Source: Bartonella krasnovii (GTDB lineage: Bacteria > Pseudomonadota > Alphaproteobacteria > Rhizobiales > Rhizobiaceae). Taken from it: DNA of 64,000 nt. The stretch lies in contig NZ_CP031844.2 in NCBI RefSeq assembly GCF_003606345.3, forward strand, positions 620,001-684,000, given 5' to 3'. The notes below the pieces were generated by a model, which had not been told where the DNA came from, searched no databases, and was given only the letters and a program-made list of their open reading frames with translations. Position numbers and translations under genes: made by a program. Positions 1 to 8,307 of this stretch are shown piece after piece; positions within the stretch are counted from its first letter, which is position 1, and the number at the start of each line of letters is the position of its first letter.

Positions 1-391
<391 letters not shown>

Positions 392-416
392 TTTAAAGAA
401 AAGTCACATAATATAA

Positions 417-450
417 AAACGTCTGAATAGGAAGTTCAGACGTTTTTTTA
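417..450 (+). terminator. Rho-independent terminator after rpoC
   Basis: A perfect 9-bp stem (ACGTCTGAA at 419-427 with TTCAGACGT at 435-443) and a 7-nt loop is followed by a run of seven T residues. It lies 26 bases after the rpoC stop codon and closes the rpoBC operon. Confidence 0.9.
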
Positions 451-832
451 TCTCGAAATGTAGAAGCTATATATTCTCCTGAAAATATAATCATAGAAAA
501 TTAAATGATGCTTATCTTTTTTTATTGCTTCATTTTAAAGTTTTCTTATTTTTGAAGGCAGTATAGAAAATTCTTTTTAAGACATATGAAACCTAAAAGG
601 CATATTTCAAAAAAAGAGAGAATTGTCTACAAGTAAAATCACGACTGACTTCGAATTTTAAAAATTTTTTTAATTGATATTTTCTGCAAGGATTTAAAAG
701 ATCTTATGATGAGAATTCATGTCTTTATATTTTAGGGAGTGGGAAAGTGGAGGATAGGATACTTACTAAAGTTTTATAAAAAAACAAGCGTATTTCTTAT
801 AACAATGTCGTCTATGAAGATAGAATGATAAA
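451..832. other. AT-rich intergenic stretch, no gene seen
   Basis: About 380 bases between the rpoC terminator and the MerR remnant. No reading frame of useful length, RNA gene or repeat shared with the rest of the window was recognised. Confidence 0.5.
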
Positions 833-1217
833 ATGTACGAATATTATTCAATTAGGGAATTGACGCGTGGGTTTTCAATAACAGATCATATTTTTCTTTA
901 TTATAAAGAAGAAGGGCTTCTTATTCCTTTTCGGCGTGAAAATATGCGGCTTTATATACAAACGGACCGTATAAATTAAAACAAATACTACGTAAAAGAG
1001 TTAAATTTTCATTGTTTGAAATATCTGAGATGTTGGCTATGGTTGGAGAAATCCCTCTGATGATGAGAAAAAGCTTAAGAAGTTAATTGCAGAAATTCAT
1101 AAAAAGGGCGAGCGGATTTAAAAGACGTTGCATGATATTGATGATCTTCTATAAGGTTTAGAACGAATTGAGGAGATCTCTTTTGAGAGGCTTAACAGAG
1201 TTGGGATTAATCGTTGA
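833..1217 (+). pseudogene. Decayed MerR-family transcriptional regulator
   Basis: Reading across frames gives a recognisable MerR protein. It starts MYEYYSIRELTRGFSITDHI, with the winged-helix and YYKEEGLL segment, and continues in shifted frames with FEISEMLAMVGE, KKLKKLIAEIHKKG, LHDIDDL and LERIEE, which match the dimerisation helix of LiuR-like MerR proteins. A TAA follows the DNA-binding half and further frame changes and a TAA follow later, so no functional product is expected. Family assignment rests on pattern recognition of the N-terminal HTH and hinge. It may once have regulated a neighbouring metabolic gene, but nothing here shows which. Confidence 0.75.
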
Positions 1218-1429
1218 TTATGAAATTTATTTCATCTATTTTTAGACAATTTTCTTTCTATTAAAAGAGATAAGTTGTGCTACCCTAATAGGTGGATGGT
1301 CTTTAACATTGCGTGAAATGTGTAAGTCATTTGAAGAAATAGAGCGTGCGCATACAGCAGAAAATATGTTTTTGTAGTATACTGTCCTTGATAAGCAAAA
1401 GATATTTTTTATTAAAGAAAGTAAAGATA

Positions 1430-2113
1430 ATGGCAATTTCTCCCATGAGTATTTTTCAATCTATTTTATCGCGAAAGTCAATTCGCGCTTTTACTGACCA
1501 GCCTGTTAGTTTGGAAACAATCAAGGAAATCTTAAAACTTGCAGCACGTGCACCATCTGGAACAAATATTCAGCCATGGCAAGTGATTGTGCTTACGGGA
1601 AGTATATTACAGAAAGTAGGGAAAGAGCTTTCACAGCTTGTGCTTTCAGGTGTAAAAGGAGAGCGTGAATATCATTATTATCCACGTCAATGGCGTGAAC
1701 CTTATCTTTCAAGGCGTCGAAAAGTTGGTTTGGATCTTTATCAGAGTCTTGGAATTCAAAAAGGCGATGAAGAAAAAATGCTTCATCAAAAGGCGCGGAA
1801 TTATTTATTTTTCGATGCGCCTGTAGGGATTTTGTTTACAATGGATCACGACATGGAAATAGGGAGTTGGCTTGACTTGGGTATGTTTATGCAGACTATT
1901 ATGCTAGCAGCACGTGGGTTTGGATTAGACACTTGCCCTCAAGCAGCTTTTGCTGATTATCATAAACAGATTCGTACACTTTTATCGATCCCTTCTGATC
2001 GTCATATTATCTGTGGTATGGCACTTGGTTATCGTGATATGAATGCTCCCGAAAATAATTTTGAGACAGAACGAGAACCGTTAGAAAAGTTTGTACGTTT
2101 CATTGAAGCGTAG
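1430..2113 (+). CDS. Nitroreductase family protein (FMN oxidoreductase)
   Basis: A 227-residue protein of the nitroreductase fold, expected to bind FMN and use NAD(P)H to reduce nitro or quinone substrates; the physiological substrate is unknown. Family signatures are SRKSIRAFTDQPV near residue 14 (FMN-phosphate contact), ARAPSGTNIQPWQV near 42, DLGMFMQTIMLAARGFGLDT near 145 and a C-terminal GMALGY. The ATG at 1430 (MAISPMSIFQ) is preferred over an upstream in-frame ATG at 1346 because the homologous part begins there, although the ribosome binding site is weak. It stands alone between the MerR remnant and the prophage integrase. Length is normal for the family and the frame is intact. Confidence 0.88.
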   Translation: MAISPMSIFQSILSRKSIRAFTDQPVSLETIKEILKLAARAPSGTNIQPWQVIVLTGSILQKVGKELSQLVLSGVKGEREYHYYPRQWREPYLSRRRKVGLDLYQSLGIQKGDEEKMLHQKARNYLFFDAPVGILFTMDHDMEIGSWLDLGMFMQTIMLAARGFGLDTCPQAAFADYHKQIRTLLSIPSDRHIICGMALGYRDMNAPENNFETEREPLEKFVRFIEA

Positions 2114-2300
2114 CCATAAAATATTTTGTGTAATTAATTATACGTTTTGAATGATTTGCTGCATTATAAGAAATATTTCCGGTAAGAATCTCACATTCTT
2201 ATTAAATTCTAGTCTTGCTTAATAAAAAACATAAAAATCAATGAATTATTATATAAATAAGGGAATTGATGAATACTGATTCTATTACGTTTTTTTGCCT

Positions 2301-3344
2301 CTATCCCTCATCTTTTTGAAGCTTTTTTATGGCTTCAAGAGCGAGTTTTTTACGGTCTGCGCTCTTTGTGTAAAGAGATGCCATATTATCATTTGTACAG
2401 CCAAACAGTGCTTTCAATTGTGGTACTGTTGCACCAGAGTTAGCAGCGCGTGTTGCTGCTAATTTTCTCAAACCATGGGCTGATTTGTTGATACCGGCTT
2501 GGTTGCATGCTCTGTAAAACATGAGACTAAAGCTATCTTTGGGGATTTTTTTTCCGCGTTTACCACAAATAAATGTTTCATCACCAATAGGACCAATTTT
2601 AAGTGTCTCTGCTAATTCTGGTAAAATAGGCAGAAAAACATCTGTTTGGAATTTACTTTTCTCTGTTTTGAGATAAATAATATTATTTTTTACATCTTTC
2701 CAGCCAATGCGAACGGCATCACCACGACGCAACCCCGTATATAAGAGGACATCAATCCAGACACGTTCATGGGTACCATGTGACCAGCGTTGATAATATT
2801 TCTCAACATCTTCTTCTGTCCAAGCAGGAAAGCCTTCTTTGTTTTTGAGAGGAGGCTTTTTGACGCCTAAAGCTGGATTGTTTTCTAAAAGATCTTGTTC
2901 AACCGCCCAATTAAAAAGCCCATTAAGTGTTTTCAAAAATTCTCTAGCCATTGCTGGCGTTTCTTTACGTCGTTCAACACCAGCTATAATATGTTTCTTT
3001 TCAATTGCTTGGTATGGAACATTTCCTATGCTATCGCATACCTTCATAAGGATGAGTTCTTTTTGTTTTTTTGTGATTTTAGCAAGACTATGCCAATTAG
3101 AGCTGTTTAGATACTGTTTAAGCAACCATGCGAATGAACCTTCATCAAGTTTACCGGTTTTGGATTTAGGAAGTATAAGCCCTTGCAATTCGGCAAGAGC
3201 GTTTTTGTAATTGTCAACAAACTCTTGCGTTCCATAGGTTCCGCGTATTCTAATACGTTTTCCATGACCAATACGTACATACCATACAATTTTACCATGT
3301 TGTGTAATTTGCTTAACAAGATGAGGGGGGCGTGGTTTTGGCAT
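2301..3344 (-). CDS. Phage tyrosine site-specific integrase
   Basis: A 347-residue tyrosine recombinase that would integrate and excise the prophage occupying the region to its right. The catalytic set is visible: GLRRGDAVRIGW (first Arg), a Lys-containing beta turn (KTEKSKFQTDVF), HGLRKLAATRAA (H-x-x-R) and the Tyr in MASLYTKSADRK. The N-terminal ~60 residues are basic and resemble an arm-type DNA-binding domain. The gene sits at the left edge of the prophage, pointing outward, with a small companion gene immediately upstream, the usual int/xis arrangement. No tRNA gene or obvious att core lies between its stop and the nitroreductase gene. Confidence 0.93.
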   Translation of the reverse strand: MPKPRPPHLVKQITQHGKIVWYVRIGHGKRIRIRGTYGTQEFVDNYKNALAELQGLILPKSKTGKLDEGSFAWLLKQYLNSSNWHSLAKITKKQKELILMKVCDSIGNVPYQAIEKKHIIAGVERRKETPAMAREFLKTLNGLFNWAVEQDLLENNPALGVKKPPLKNKEGFPAWTEEDVEKYYQRWSHGTHERVWIDVLLYTGLRRGDAVRIGWKDVKNNIIYLKTEKSKFQTDVFLPILPELAETLKIGPIGDETFICGKRGKKIPKDSFSLMFYRACNQAGINKSAHGLRKLAATRAANSGATVPQLKALFGCTNDNMASLYTKSADRKKLALEAIKKLQKDEG

Positions 3345-3353
3345 GGTGACACC

Positions 3354-3560
3354 CTATAAGATGATATCATAATCATCAGGTGACAAATTCCATGATTTAT
3401 CATGATGATTAGCTGAATTTGGTAATGGGATATTGTCTTTAAGATAGATAAGCAGTTCGCCGGTGGGCTTGATTTCTATGAGTTCGCACCCTTGCTTTTT
3501 AGCTTCTCTTAAAGCACGTGCAATGGCTGGTTGTGTTATGGTAGCTGGACGAGGCGCCAT
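3354..3560 (-). CDS. Small protein upstream of integrase (possible excisionase/regulator)
   Basis: A 68-residue protein beginning MAPRPATITQPAIARALREA, with a strong AAGGAGG ribosome binding site eight bases before the ATG at 3560. The gene ends 9 bases before the integrase start, so the two are probably co-transcribed. The N-terminal part (AIARALREAKKQGCELIEIK) looks like a short helix-turn-helix or beta segment and the tail is acidic. Small genes of this shape precede integrases in many alphaproteobacterial prophages and may direct excision, but no excisionase family is recognised with confidence. Confidence 0.65.
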   Translation of the reverse strand: MAPRPATITQPAIARALREAKKQGCELIEIKPTGELLIYLKDNIPLPNSANHHDKSWNLSPDDYDIIL

Positions 3561-3598
3561 ATATTCCTCCTTACATTTAAGATGCAATTTACCCGTGT

Positions 3599-3609
3599 CG
3601 TGAATCACG
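3599..3609. promoter_or_regulatory. Palindromic operator-like site CGTGAATCACG
   Basis: The perfect 5-1-5 palindrome CGTGAATCACG lies just upstream of the minus-strand gene starting at 3560, in the context CCCGTGTCGTGAATCACGTA. A near-identical block occurs upstream of the Bet/RecT gene at 5164-5176. The shared position in front of two leftward early genes suggests a common DNA-binding protein. Confidence 0.5.
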
Positions 3610-3678
3610 TATTGATTGAAATTTGTTATGAAAGGGTGGGGGTGCTAGGAGGCATAAGAAAAGCACCCCCATAATCTA

Positions 3679-4302
3679 TCAGGCGGCTTTTGTTGAGATT
3701 CTTTGTATCTCTTGTTCTATTTCTACTAAAAAGCTTTCAACCGCTTGATTGATTTGTTCAATTTGTTTGTCATCACGGTGGATACGTTTGATTTTCATAC
3801 GTAAATGAGATGCATCCCTCGTAAAACGTGGGTCATAACTGATAAAATCACACCATTTGCGTCCCGTACAAGCCATTTGGAATTGCATTTGTGCAAGATA
3901 TTCCGGTTTGATCTCATTATCCATAAAGAAGCGCAAATGGTTGCTTGATTGAGGGCATTTGATTTCAATTAAACCATCATTTCCAACAAAGCCATCAGGG
4001 CTAGCGCCCGCCATTTGAATTGTAGGGTGTTGAATAAAGCCACATTGAGTGATTTGTGTATCATAAATGAAAGCATATTCTTTGAGTGCCTCTTCTTCAT
4101 GTTCAATGCCCCATTGCATAACGGGTGTTATATAAGATTGACTTATCTCTCCAGTTAAACGCTCTGTCATGAGTTTAATTTTGTAATCTTCATATTTGCT
4201 TGTAGGCGTTCCCTTTGCTGTTTTACTAAGAATGTTATAAATATTTGAAGCGGTGACTTTACCTAAACGGGCTTGAAACCATTCTGCAGTTCTTTGTTGC
4301 AT
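3679..4302 (-). CDS. YqaJ-like viral recombinase / exonuclease
   Basis: A 207-residue member of the YqaJ/lambda-exonuclease nuclease family, which resects double-stranded DNA and works with an annealing protein in phage recombination. It begins MQQRTAEWFQARLGKVTAS, the typical entry motif. The PD-(D/E)xK core is visible as GASPDGFVGNDGLIEIKCPQ near residues 95-120, followed by a Q-rich helix (LAQMQFQMACTG). The start at 4302 is chosen because it matches the family and lies one base past the stop of the upstream annealing gene, giving tight coupling. The exonuclease plus Bet/RecT pair is the classical two-component phage recombinase. Confidence 0.88.
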   Translation of the reverse strand: MQQRTAEWFQARLGKVTASNIYNILSKTAKGTPTSKYEDYKIKLMTERLTGEISQSYITPVMQWGIEHEEEALKEYAFIYDTQITQCGFIQHPTIQMAGASPDGFVGNDGLIEIKCPQSSNHLRFFMDNEIKPEYLAQMQFQMACTGRKWCDFISYDPRFTRDASHLRMKIKRIHRDDKQIEQINQAVESFLVEIEQEIQRISTKAA

Positions 4303-4303
4303 T

Positions 4304-5128
4304 TCACACCGCCCTTTGTTGTTCATGAGACGTTGGAGCATATTCGATATCTTGGATATGAATATATTCGGCATCTTGTATAGAGGCGTTTATTTGCTCT
4401 TGTTGTGGGAGAGATTGTAGAGCTCTTTCTCTTTGAATATTTTTCTTTTTTTCCAACAGCCCTAAAACTTCTTGTGCTTTTTCACAAGACAGATCTGTTA
4501 GATTTTCTACCTTTGCGTAAGCGAGAAGATCATCTTCATTCGTTTCCGTTTCTTTAATTAATCCTTTGATTTGTTTAAGCATGGCATAAGAAACAAGTTG
4601 CACTTGTGTGGTGTCATTAATACGTTTAGCTTCGTCTTCTTCATAAATGCCAGAAAACCCGAAAGCATAGCGAGCACATTGTATGGTAGCTTTATGACGT
4701 AACATACGAGCAGGATATTTTTTCCAAGGGTCACTTTTCTCTTGTAAGCATTCACTTAAATATTCGGTGACCTCGATAGGATCTTTAACGCCTTTGAGAC
4801 GTATAGCACATTTGATAGCAATGAGATTGCCATCTTTATCGAGTTGATCTTGAAATGTCATGCCGTCAAATTGAGGATTAGATTTAATGATCTTAATCCA
4901 CCCGTCGATAGAGACCACAGGTATAATGCCGCCGCCTCTCTTCGGGAATGCGTATATTTCTTTTGTTAGCGGATTAAGACCATAAGTGTTAGCAACAGAG
5001 ATAAAAGCAGCGAATTCTTCATCAGAGAATTGCTGATTGATACAAGTTTTGATAATAGTTTTTCGAAACTCGTCATGAGAGAACCCATATTTATTTGCTA
5101 TGGTTGTTAAAAAAGTGGGATTGGTCAT
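4304..5128 (-). CDS. Single-strand annealing protein, Bet/RecT family
   Basis: A 274-residue phage recombination protein of the lambda Bet (RecT superfamily) type that anneals complementary single strands produced by the exonuclease encoded immediately downstream. Recognisable blocks are FISVANTYGLNPLTKEIYAF near residue 42, GGGIIPVVSIDGWIKI near 65, and the late block KYPARMLRHKATIQCARYAF near 135. The C-terminal ~80 residues are low-complexity and Q/E-rich. An inverted repeat lies upstream at 5164-5176. Frame intact and length near that of lambda Bet. Confidence 0.9.
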   Translation of the reverse strand: MTNPTFLTTIANKYGFSHDEFRKTIIKTCINQQFSDEEFAAFISVANTYGLNPLTKEIYAFPKRGGGIIPVVSIDGWIKIIKSNPQFDGMTFQDQLDKDGNLIAIKCAIRLKGVKDPIEVTEYLSECLQEKSDPWKKYPARMLRHKATIQCARYAFGFSGIYEEDEAKRINDTTQVQLVSYAMLKQIKGLIKETETNEDDLLAYAKVENLTDLSCEKAQEVLGLLEKKKNIQRERALQSLPQQEQINASIQDAEYIHIQDIEYAPTSHEQQRAV

Positions 5129-5163
5129 TATTGTTTCCTTATTTTACGCGCAACTCACCCGTG

Positions 5164-5176
5164 GCGTGAATCACGC
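5164..5176. promoter_or_regulatory. Palindromic operator-like site GCGTGAATCACGC
   Basis: A perfect 6-1-6 palindrome 36 bases upstream of the Bet/RecT start, sharing CACCCGTG-x-CGTGAATCACG with the block at 3592-3609. It is probably the binding site of a regulator of the leftward recombination genes. Confidence 0.5.
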
Positions 5177-5204
5177 ATGTGTTAAAAATTGTTTGGTTTG
5201 GTTG

Positions 5205-5576
5205 TTAAAAATTGAATTTCAGAGGCGGTATGATGTCATCAGTTTCTAATATTGATATAAATCTACGTCCATCATTAGACTTAAGTGCAATAAAGATTTT
5301 TTCTTTGGCATTAGAACATCGTCCTATATCAAATTCAATGCATCTAAATACTTTGCTTGCGTATGATGCATATGTACATCTAGGTGTGTGATTTGATATC
5401 ATTTTCTTAAAATTATCTTCACCTAAAAGGTCCTTCATGACGTCTTTAGGAATTATGGTATCTACATAGGGGTCATCTTTATATCCAGAGATAGTAATAC
5501 AAAGTTCTCCAAGGTTTTGAGCACTTTTCACAACTGTCTGTACACACCAAGTAGGTTTAATTTCATAGCTATACAT
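5205..5576 (-). CDS. Hypothetical phage early protein
   Basis: A 123-residue protein of unrecognised family, starting MYSYEIKPTWCVQTVVKSAQ. It is of mixed composition with a Cys/Lys/Arg-rich middle and shows no signal peptide, membrane segment or known catalytic motif. It lies between the hexapeptide-repeat genes and the Bet/RecT gene on the same strand, starting 10 bases after the stop of the upstream repeat gene, so it is part of the same leftward operon. Function unknown. Confidence 0.6.
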   Translation of the reverse strand: MYSYEIKPTWCVQTVVKSAQNLGELCITISGYKDDPYVDTIIPKDVMKDLLGEDNFKKMISNHTPRCTYASYASKVFRCIEFDIGRCSNAKEKIFIALKSNDGRRFISILETDDIIPPLKFNF

Positions 5577-5586
5577 GATTATCGCC

Positions 5587-6045
5587 CTACCTTAAAATCT
5601 TGGCATCACCAAAAACTTCGGCTTTTCCAGAAACATTGGCAAACTCATAAACCTTGGCATCGCCAAAAACCTTGGCAAAACCATAAACCTCGGCATCACC
5701 ATAAACCTTGGCATTTCCAGAAACACGGGCATGACCATAAACCTTGGCATTTCCAGAAACATTGGCATTTTCACAAACTTGTGCATCACCACAAACTTGT
5801 GCATTTCCATAAACGCGCGCATCACCAGAAACCTTGGCATTTCCAGAAACATATCCACTGTCAAAGGGACTATCCGCACCAGCTACCCAGCAATTGCCAT
5901 CATGACTTAAGTTGTCTTCTTTTTCTATAAAGCCACCAAGATCACCAGCTTTGACATTTCCAAAGTTTCTCAGTGCACGAATGCGGTGGAGAGTGTGATC
6001 ATTAACTTCGATTGTCTCATCAGTGAGTTCGTATTTTTTTTCCAT
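5587..6045 (-). CDS. Hexapeptide-repeat (beta-helix) protein, family member 3
   Basis: A 152-residue protein with two parts. Residues 1-55 form a conserved head (MEKKYELTDETIEV, HRIRALRNFGNVKAGDLGGF, then LSHDGNCWV). The rest is ~15 tandem six-residue units of the form (N/D)-A-x-V-x-G, the periodicity of a left-handed beta-helix with one strand per hexapeptide. At DNA level the units are imperfect 18-bp tandem repeats. It is the shortest of three genes in a row, each separated by 10 bases and sharing the same start context. No acyltransferase His is evident, so a structural or binding role is more likely than catalysis. Function unknown. Confidence 0.8.
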   Translation of the reverse strand: MEKKYELTDETIEVNDHTLHRIRALRNFGNVKAGDLGGFIEKEDNLSHDGNCWVAGADSPFDSGYVSGNAKVSGDARVYGNAQVCGDAQVCENANVSGNAKVYGHARVSGNAKVYGDAEVYGFAKVFGDAKVYEFANVSGKAEVFGDAKILR

Positions 6046-6055
6046 GATTATCGCC

Positions 6056-6784
6056 CTACCTTAAAATCTTGGCATCACCACAAACTTGTGCATTGCCAAA
6101 AACCTTGGCATCACCACAAACTTGTGCATTTCCATAAACCTTGGCATTGCCAAAAACCTTGGCAAAACCACAAACTTGTGCATTTTCATAAACCTTGGCA
6201 TTTCCAGAAACATTGGCATTTTCAAAAACTTGTGCATCACCAAAAACTTGTGCATTGCCAAAAACCCATGCATCACCAGAAACATTGGCATTTCCAGAAA
6301 CATTGGCATCGCCATAAACCTTGGTATCACCAGAAACCCAAGCATTGCCATAAACATCGGCATCGCCATAAACCTTGGCTTTGCCACAAACCCATGCATC
6401 ACCATAAACCGCGGCAAATTCATTAACCTCGGCATTGCCAGAAACCCATGCATCACCATAAACCTTGGCATTTCCATTAACCATGGCTTTTCCAGAAACC
6501 TTGGCATTTTCAAAAACTCGCGCTTTATAAAAAATCTTGGCATCACCAGAAACCTTGGCTTTCCCAAAAACCTTGGCATTTTCAGAAACGACAGCATTCA
6601 TAGCAACCATAGCATCATCATAAACCCAACAATTCCCCAGATGAGATAGGTTACCTTCATATTCAATAAAGCCACCAAGATCACCAACTTGAACGTTTCC
6701 AAAGTCTCTTAAGGCGCGGATACGGTGGAGAGTGTGATCACCAACTTCGGTTGTCTCATCAGTGAGTTCGTATTTTTTTTCCAT
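6056..6784 (-). CDS. Hexapeptide-repeat (beta-helix) protein, family member 2
   Basis: A 242-residue paralogue with almost the same head as its neighbours (MEKKYELTDETTEV, then HRIRALRDFGNVQVGDLGGF) followed by ~30 hexapeptide units such as GNAKVY, GDAWVS and GNAQVC. Many 18-bp DNA units are nearly identical, so unit number could change by slippage or recombination with the flanking paralogues. The final residues (GDAKILR) match those of member 3, which indicates recent duplication. Start and ribosome binding region are copied from member 1. It probably folds as a long left-handed beta-helix; no substrate or partner can be named. Confidence 0.82.
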   Translation of the reverse strand: MEKKYELTDETTEVGDHTLHRIRALRDFGNVQVGDLGGFIEYEGNLSHLGNCWVYDDAMVAMNAVVSENAKVFGKAKVSGDAKIFYKARVFENAKVSGKAMVNGNAKVYGDAWVSGNAEVNEFAAVYGDAWVCGKAKVYGDADVYGNAWVSGDTKVYGDANVSGNANVSGDAWVFGNAQVFGDAQVFENANVSGNAKVYENAQVCGFAKVFGNAKVYGNAQVCGDAKVFGNAQVCGDAKILR

Positions 6785-6794
6785 GATTATTGCC

Positions 6795-7487
6795 CTATCT
6801 TAAAACAGTGTCATTACCGGATACTTTTGTATTTCCAGTTACTTTGGCATTGTCACAAACAATAGCACCACCAAAAACACGGGCATTACCAGAGATCTCT
6901 GCGCGTCCGCTAACCTTAGCTTTTTCAGAAACATGTCCGCCTTGGTGGATGACCGCAAAGCCATAAATTTTAGCTTTTCCAAAAACACGTGCATCATCTG
7001 AAATACAGGCGGATTCAAAAATGCAAGCATCGTCAAAAATTTCTGCATTTTTTGAAATTATTGCATTATCACCAATCTGTGCATCATGGTATATTTTGGC
7101 ATTACCAGAAACATAAGCTTTATCGCAGATTTTTGCGTTCCCATAAATTTTTGCAAGAACGCGAATATGGGCGTTACCAGAAACGCGGGCATTTTGAAAA
7201 ACGCGTGCACCCTCACTAATTTTAGCATCATTGGAAATTTTTGCATTATCATACGCTAATGCACTATCGTTGATTAGTGTATTGTCACAGACTTCAGCAT
7301 TGTCAAAAACTTTGGCACTATTTCCAACCCAACATTCACCTTTATGGGATAGGTTGTCTTCTTTTTCTATATAACCGCCTATATCACCATTCTTAATATC
7401 TCCAAAGTCTCTTAATGCTTTAATTCGGTGTAGTGTTCTTCCATTAATTTTGATTGTCTCATCAGTGAGTTCGTATTTTTTTTCCAT
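6795..7487 (-). CDS. Hexapeptide-repeat (beta-helix) protein, family member 1
   Basis: A 230-residue protein and the first of three tandem paralogues in the leftward operon. The head is conserved (MEKKYELTDETIKI, then HRIKALRDFGDIKNGDIGGY). The repeat part is more diverged than in members 2 and 3, using units such as DNAEVC, NDAKIS, GKAKIY and GNARVF, and ends in NDTVLR. The divergence suggests it is the older copy. Its ATG at 7487 follows TTAAAGGAAATAAATC, a good ribosome binding site, and a G-rich hairpin leader (7505-7542). No enzymatic motif is seen. Confidence 0.82.
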   Translation of the reverse strand: MEKKYELTDETIKINGRTLHRIKALRDFGDIKNGDIGGYIEKEDNLSHKGECWVGNSAKVFDNAEVCDNTLINDSALAYDNAKISNDAKISEGARVFQNARVSGNAHIRVLAKIYGNAKICDKAYVSGNAKIYHDAQIGDNAIISKNAEIFDDACIFESACISDDARVFGKAKIYGFAVIHQGGHVSEKAKVSGRAEISGNARVFGGAIVCDNAKVTGNTKVSGNDTVLR

Positions 7488-7504
7488 GATTTATTTCCTT
7501 TAAG

Positions 7505-7542
7505 TTAGACTCCCCCTTTGCCGCTCTTGAAAAGAACGGCAT
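7505..7542 (-). promoter_or_regulatory. Hairpin plus G-rich leader before the hexapeptide operon
   Basis: Reading leftward, the sequence GCCGTTCTTTTCAAGAGCGGC can fold into a stem (GCCG/CGGC with a TCTT/AAGA inner pair) and is followed by AAAGGGGGAGTCTAACTT and then the ribosome binding site of the gene starting at 7487. The G5 run followed by TCTAAC resembles the intercistronic G-rich motif found at 14334, 18113, 18980 and 19759. Confidence 0.4.
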
Positions 7543-7578
7543 TGGTTTGTGTGATAATTTTTGAGAAAATGAGTGCTA

Positions 7579-8043
7579 TTAGAAGCGCACCGTATAGCTT
7601 GGGTAGTTTGGAATGACATCCCAAAGAGTTAAACGGTGCTGTTGTTCATAAGTACCGTACATTTCATCTTCATATCGCTGCTGTTCGATTTCTTCTAAAA
7701 AAAAATCGTATGCGGAGCTATGCTTAACAAAGTCGTGAGGGATATTTCCTTCAAAACATTGTTCTTCACATTCTTTAAGATATAACTCTGCGATATCTTC
7801 AGAGATATTTTCGCAGCGGTTAGTGGTTGGTTCTACACGAAAGATTTGAAGAGCATTATCGGCTTGATCTATAAATTTGATAATTTCCTTTTCATCAAAG
7901 AAAGTACCGTATTTAGCGAGATTTTGCTCTTCATCTTCACAGACGACTAAGAGAATTTCATCAGAATTTATAAACACTGGTTTATTCACAAATGCCTCCA
8001 TATCAAAATATTTAAATACATTTTGAAAAAAACGCCTTGACAT
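7579..8043 (-). CDS. Hypothetical acidic protein under repressor-type operator
   Basis: A 154-residue acidic protein (MSRRFFQNVFKYFDMEAFVN at the N-terminus) without a recognised domain, signal peptide or membrane segment; it is rich in Glu and aromatic residues. It is the first gene of the leftward early region. Its upstream region carries the palindrome TTTCTAAAATAGAAA at 8107-8121, the same 6-3-6 palindrome found in the repressor/Cro intergenic region, which suggests control by the prophage repressor. It may be an anti-host or early regulatory protein, but that is inference from position only. Confidence 0.65.
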   Translation of the reverse strand: MSRRFFQNVFKYFDMEAFVNKPVFINSDEILLVVCEDEEQNLAKYGTFFDEKEIIKFIDQADNALQIFRVEPTTNRCENISEDIAELYLKECEEQCFEGNIPHDFVKHSSAYDFFLEEIEQQRYEDEMYGTYEQQHRLTLWDVIPNYPSYTVRF

Positions 8044-8106
8044 AGGTTTTTTTTTTCGGGGTATGGTGTAAATGTATTTTCGATTTTAGAATAAGTCAAT
8101 ATAAAT

Positions 8107-8121
8107 TTTCTAAAATAGAAA
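8107..8121. promoter_or_regulatory. Putative prophage operator TTTCTAAAATAGAAA
   Basis: A perfect inverted repeat with TTTCTA arms and a 3-nt spacer, 64 bases upstream of the leftward gene at 8043. The same arms and spacer length recur at 8629-8643 between the two divergent regulators, the expected layout of left and right operators of a lambdoid switch. Confidence 0.65.
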
Positions 8122-8199
8122 AAAATTTTTTAGTGATAGACAGATAGTCTACACAAAAAAGTGATTTAATTTTCATTTAAATGTGGAGAAAATTCTATA

Positions 8200-8307
8200 A
8201 TGAAGCAATCTAAAGAAGCTTTTAAAATGTTTTCGTCATTAACAAATGAGCAAAAACGGGTGGTTATTTTTCATCTGCTTCTTGTAAAGAACGTAAAAAA
8301 GAAATGA
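8200..8307 (+). CDS. Possible 35-residue protein overlapping the repressor 3' end
   Basis: A short frame starting ATG at 8200 after TGGAGAAAATTC, encoding MKQSKEAFKMFSSLTNEQKR followed by a hydrophobic and then lysine-rich tail. It overlaps the last 44 bases of the convergent repressor gene. The Shine-Dalgarno-like GGAG is in a usable position, but there is no comparative support, so this is a weak call. Confidence 0.25.
   Translation: MKQSKEAFKMFSSLTNEQKRVVIFHLLLVKNVKKK

Noticed and set aside
1242..1436. 64-codon minus-strand frame between the MerR remnant and the nitroreductase gene
   Set aside because: Composition is random, it overlaps the nitroreductase start region, and no ribosome binding site is seen.
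5517..6649. Long plus-strand frames (His/Lys/Trp-rich and Asn/Ile-rich) across the hexapeptide genes
   Set aside because: They are antisense shadows created by the 18-bp periodicity; the minus-strand frames have conserved heads, starts and ribosome binding sites.
5587..7487. Dense 18-bp tandem repeats, superficially like a CRISPR or VNTR array
   Set aside because: The units are coding, in frame, and translate to a regular six-residue beta-helix pattern; there are no unique spacers between identical repeats and no cas genes in the window.
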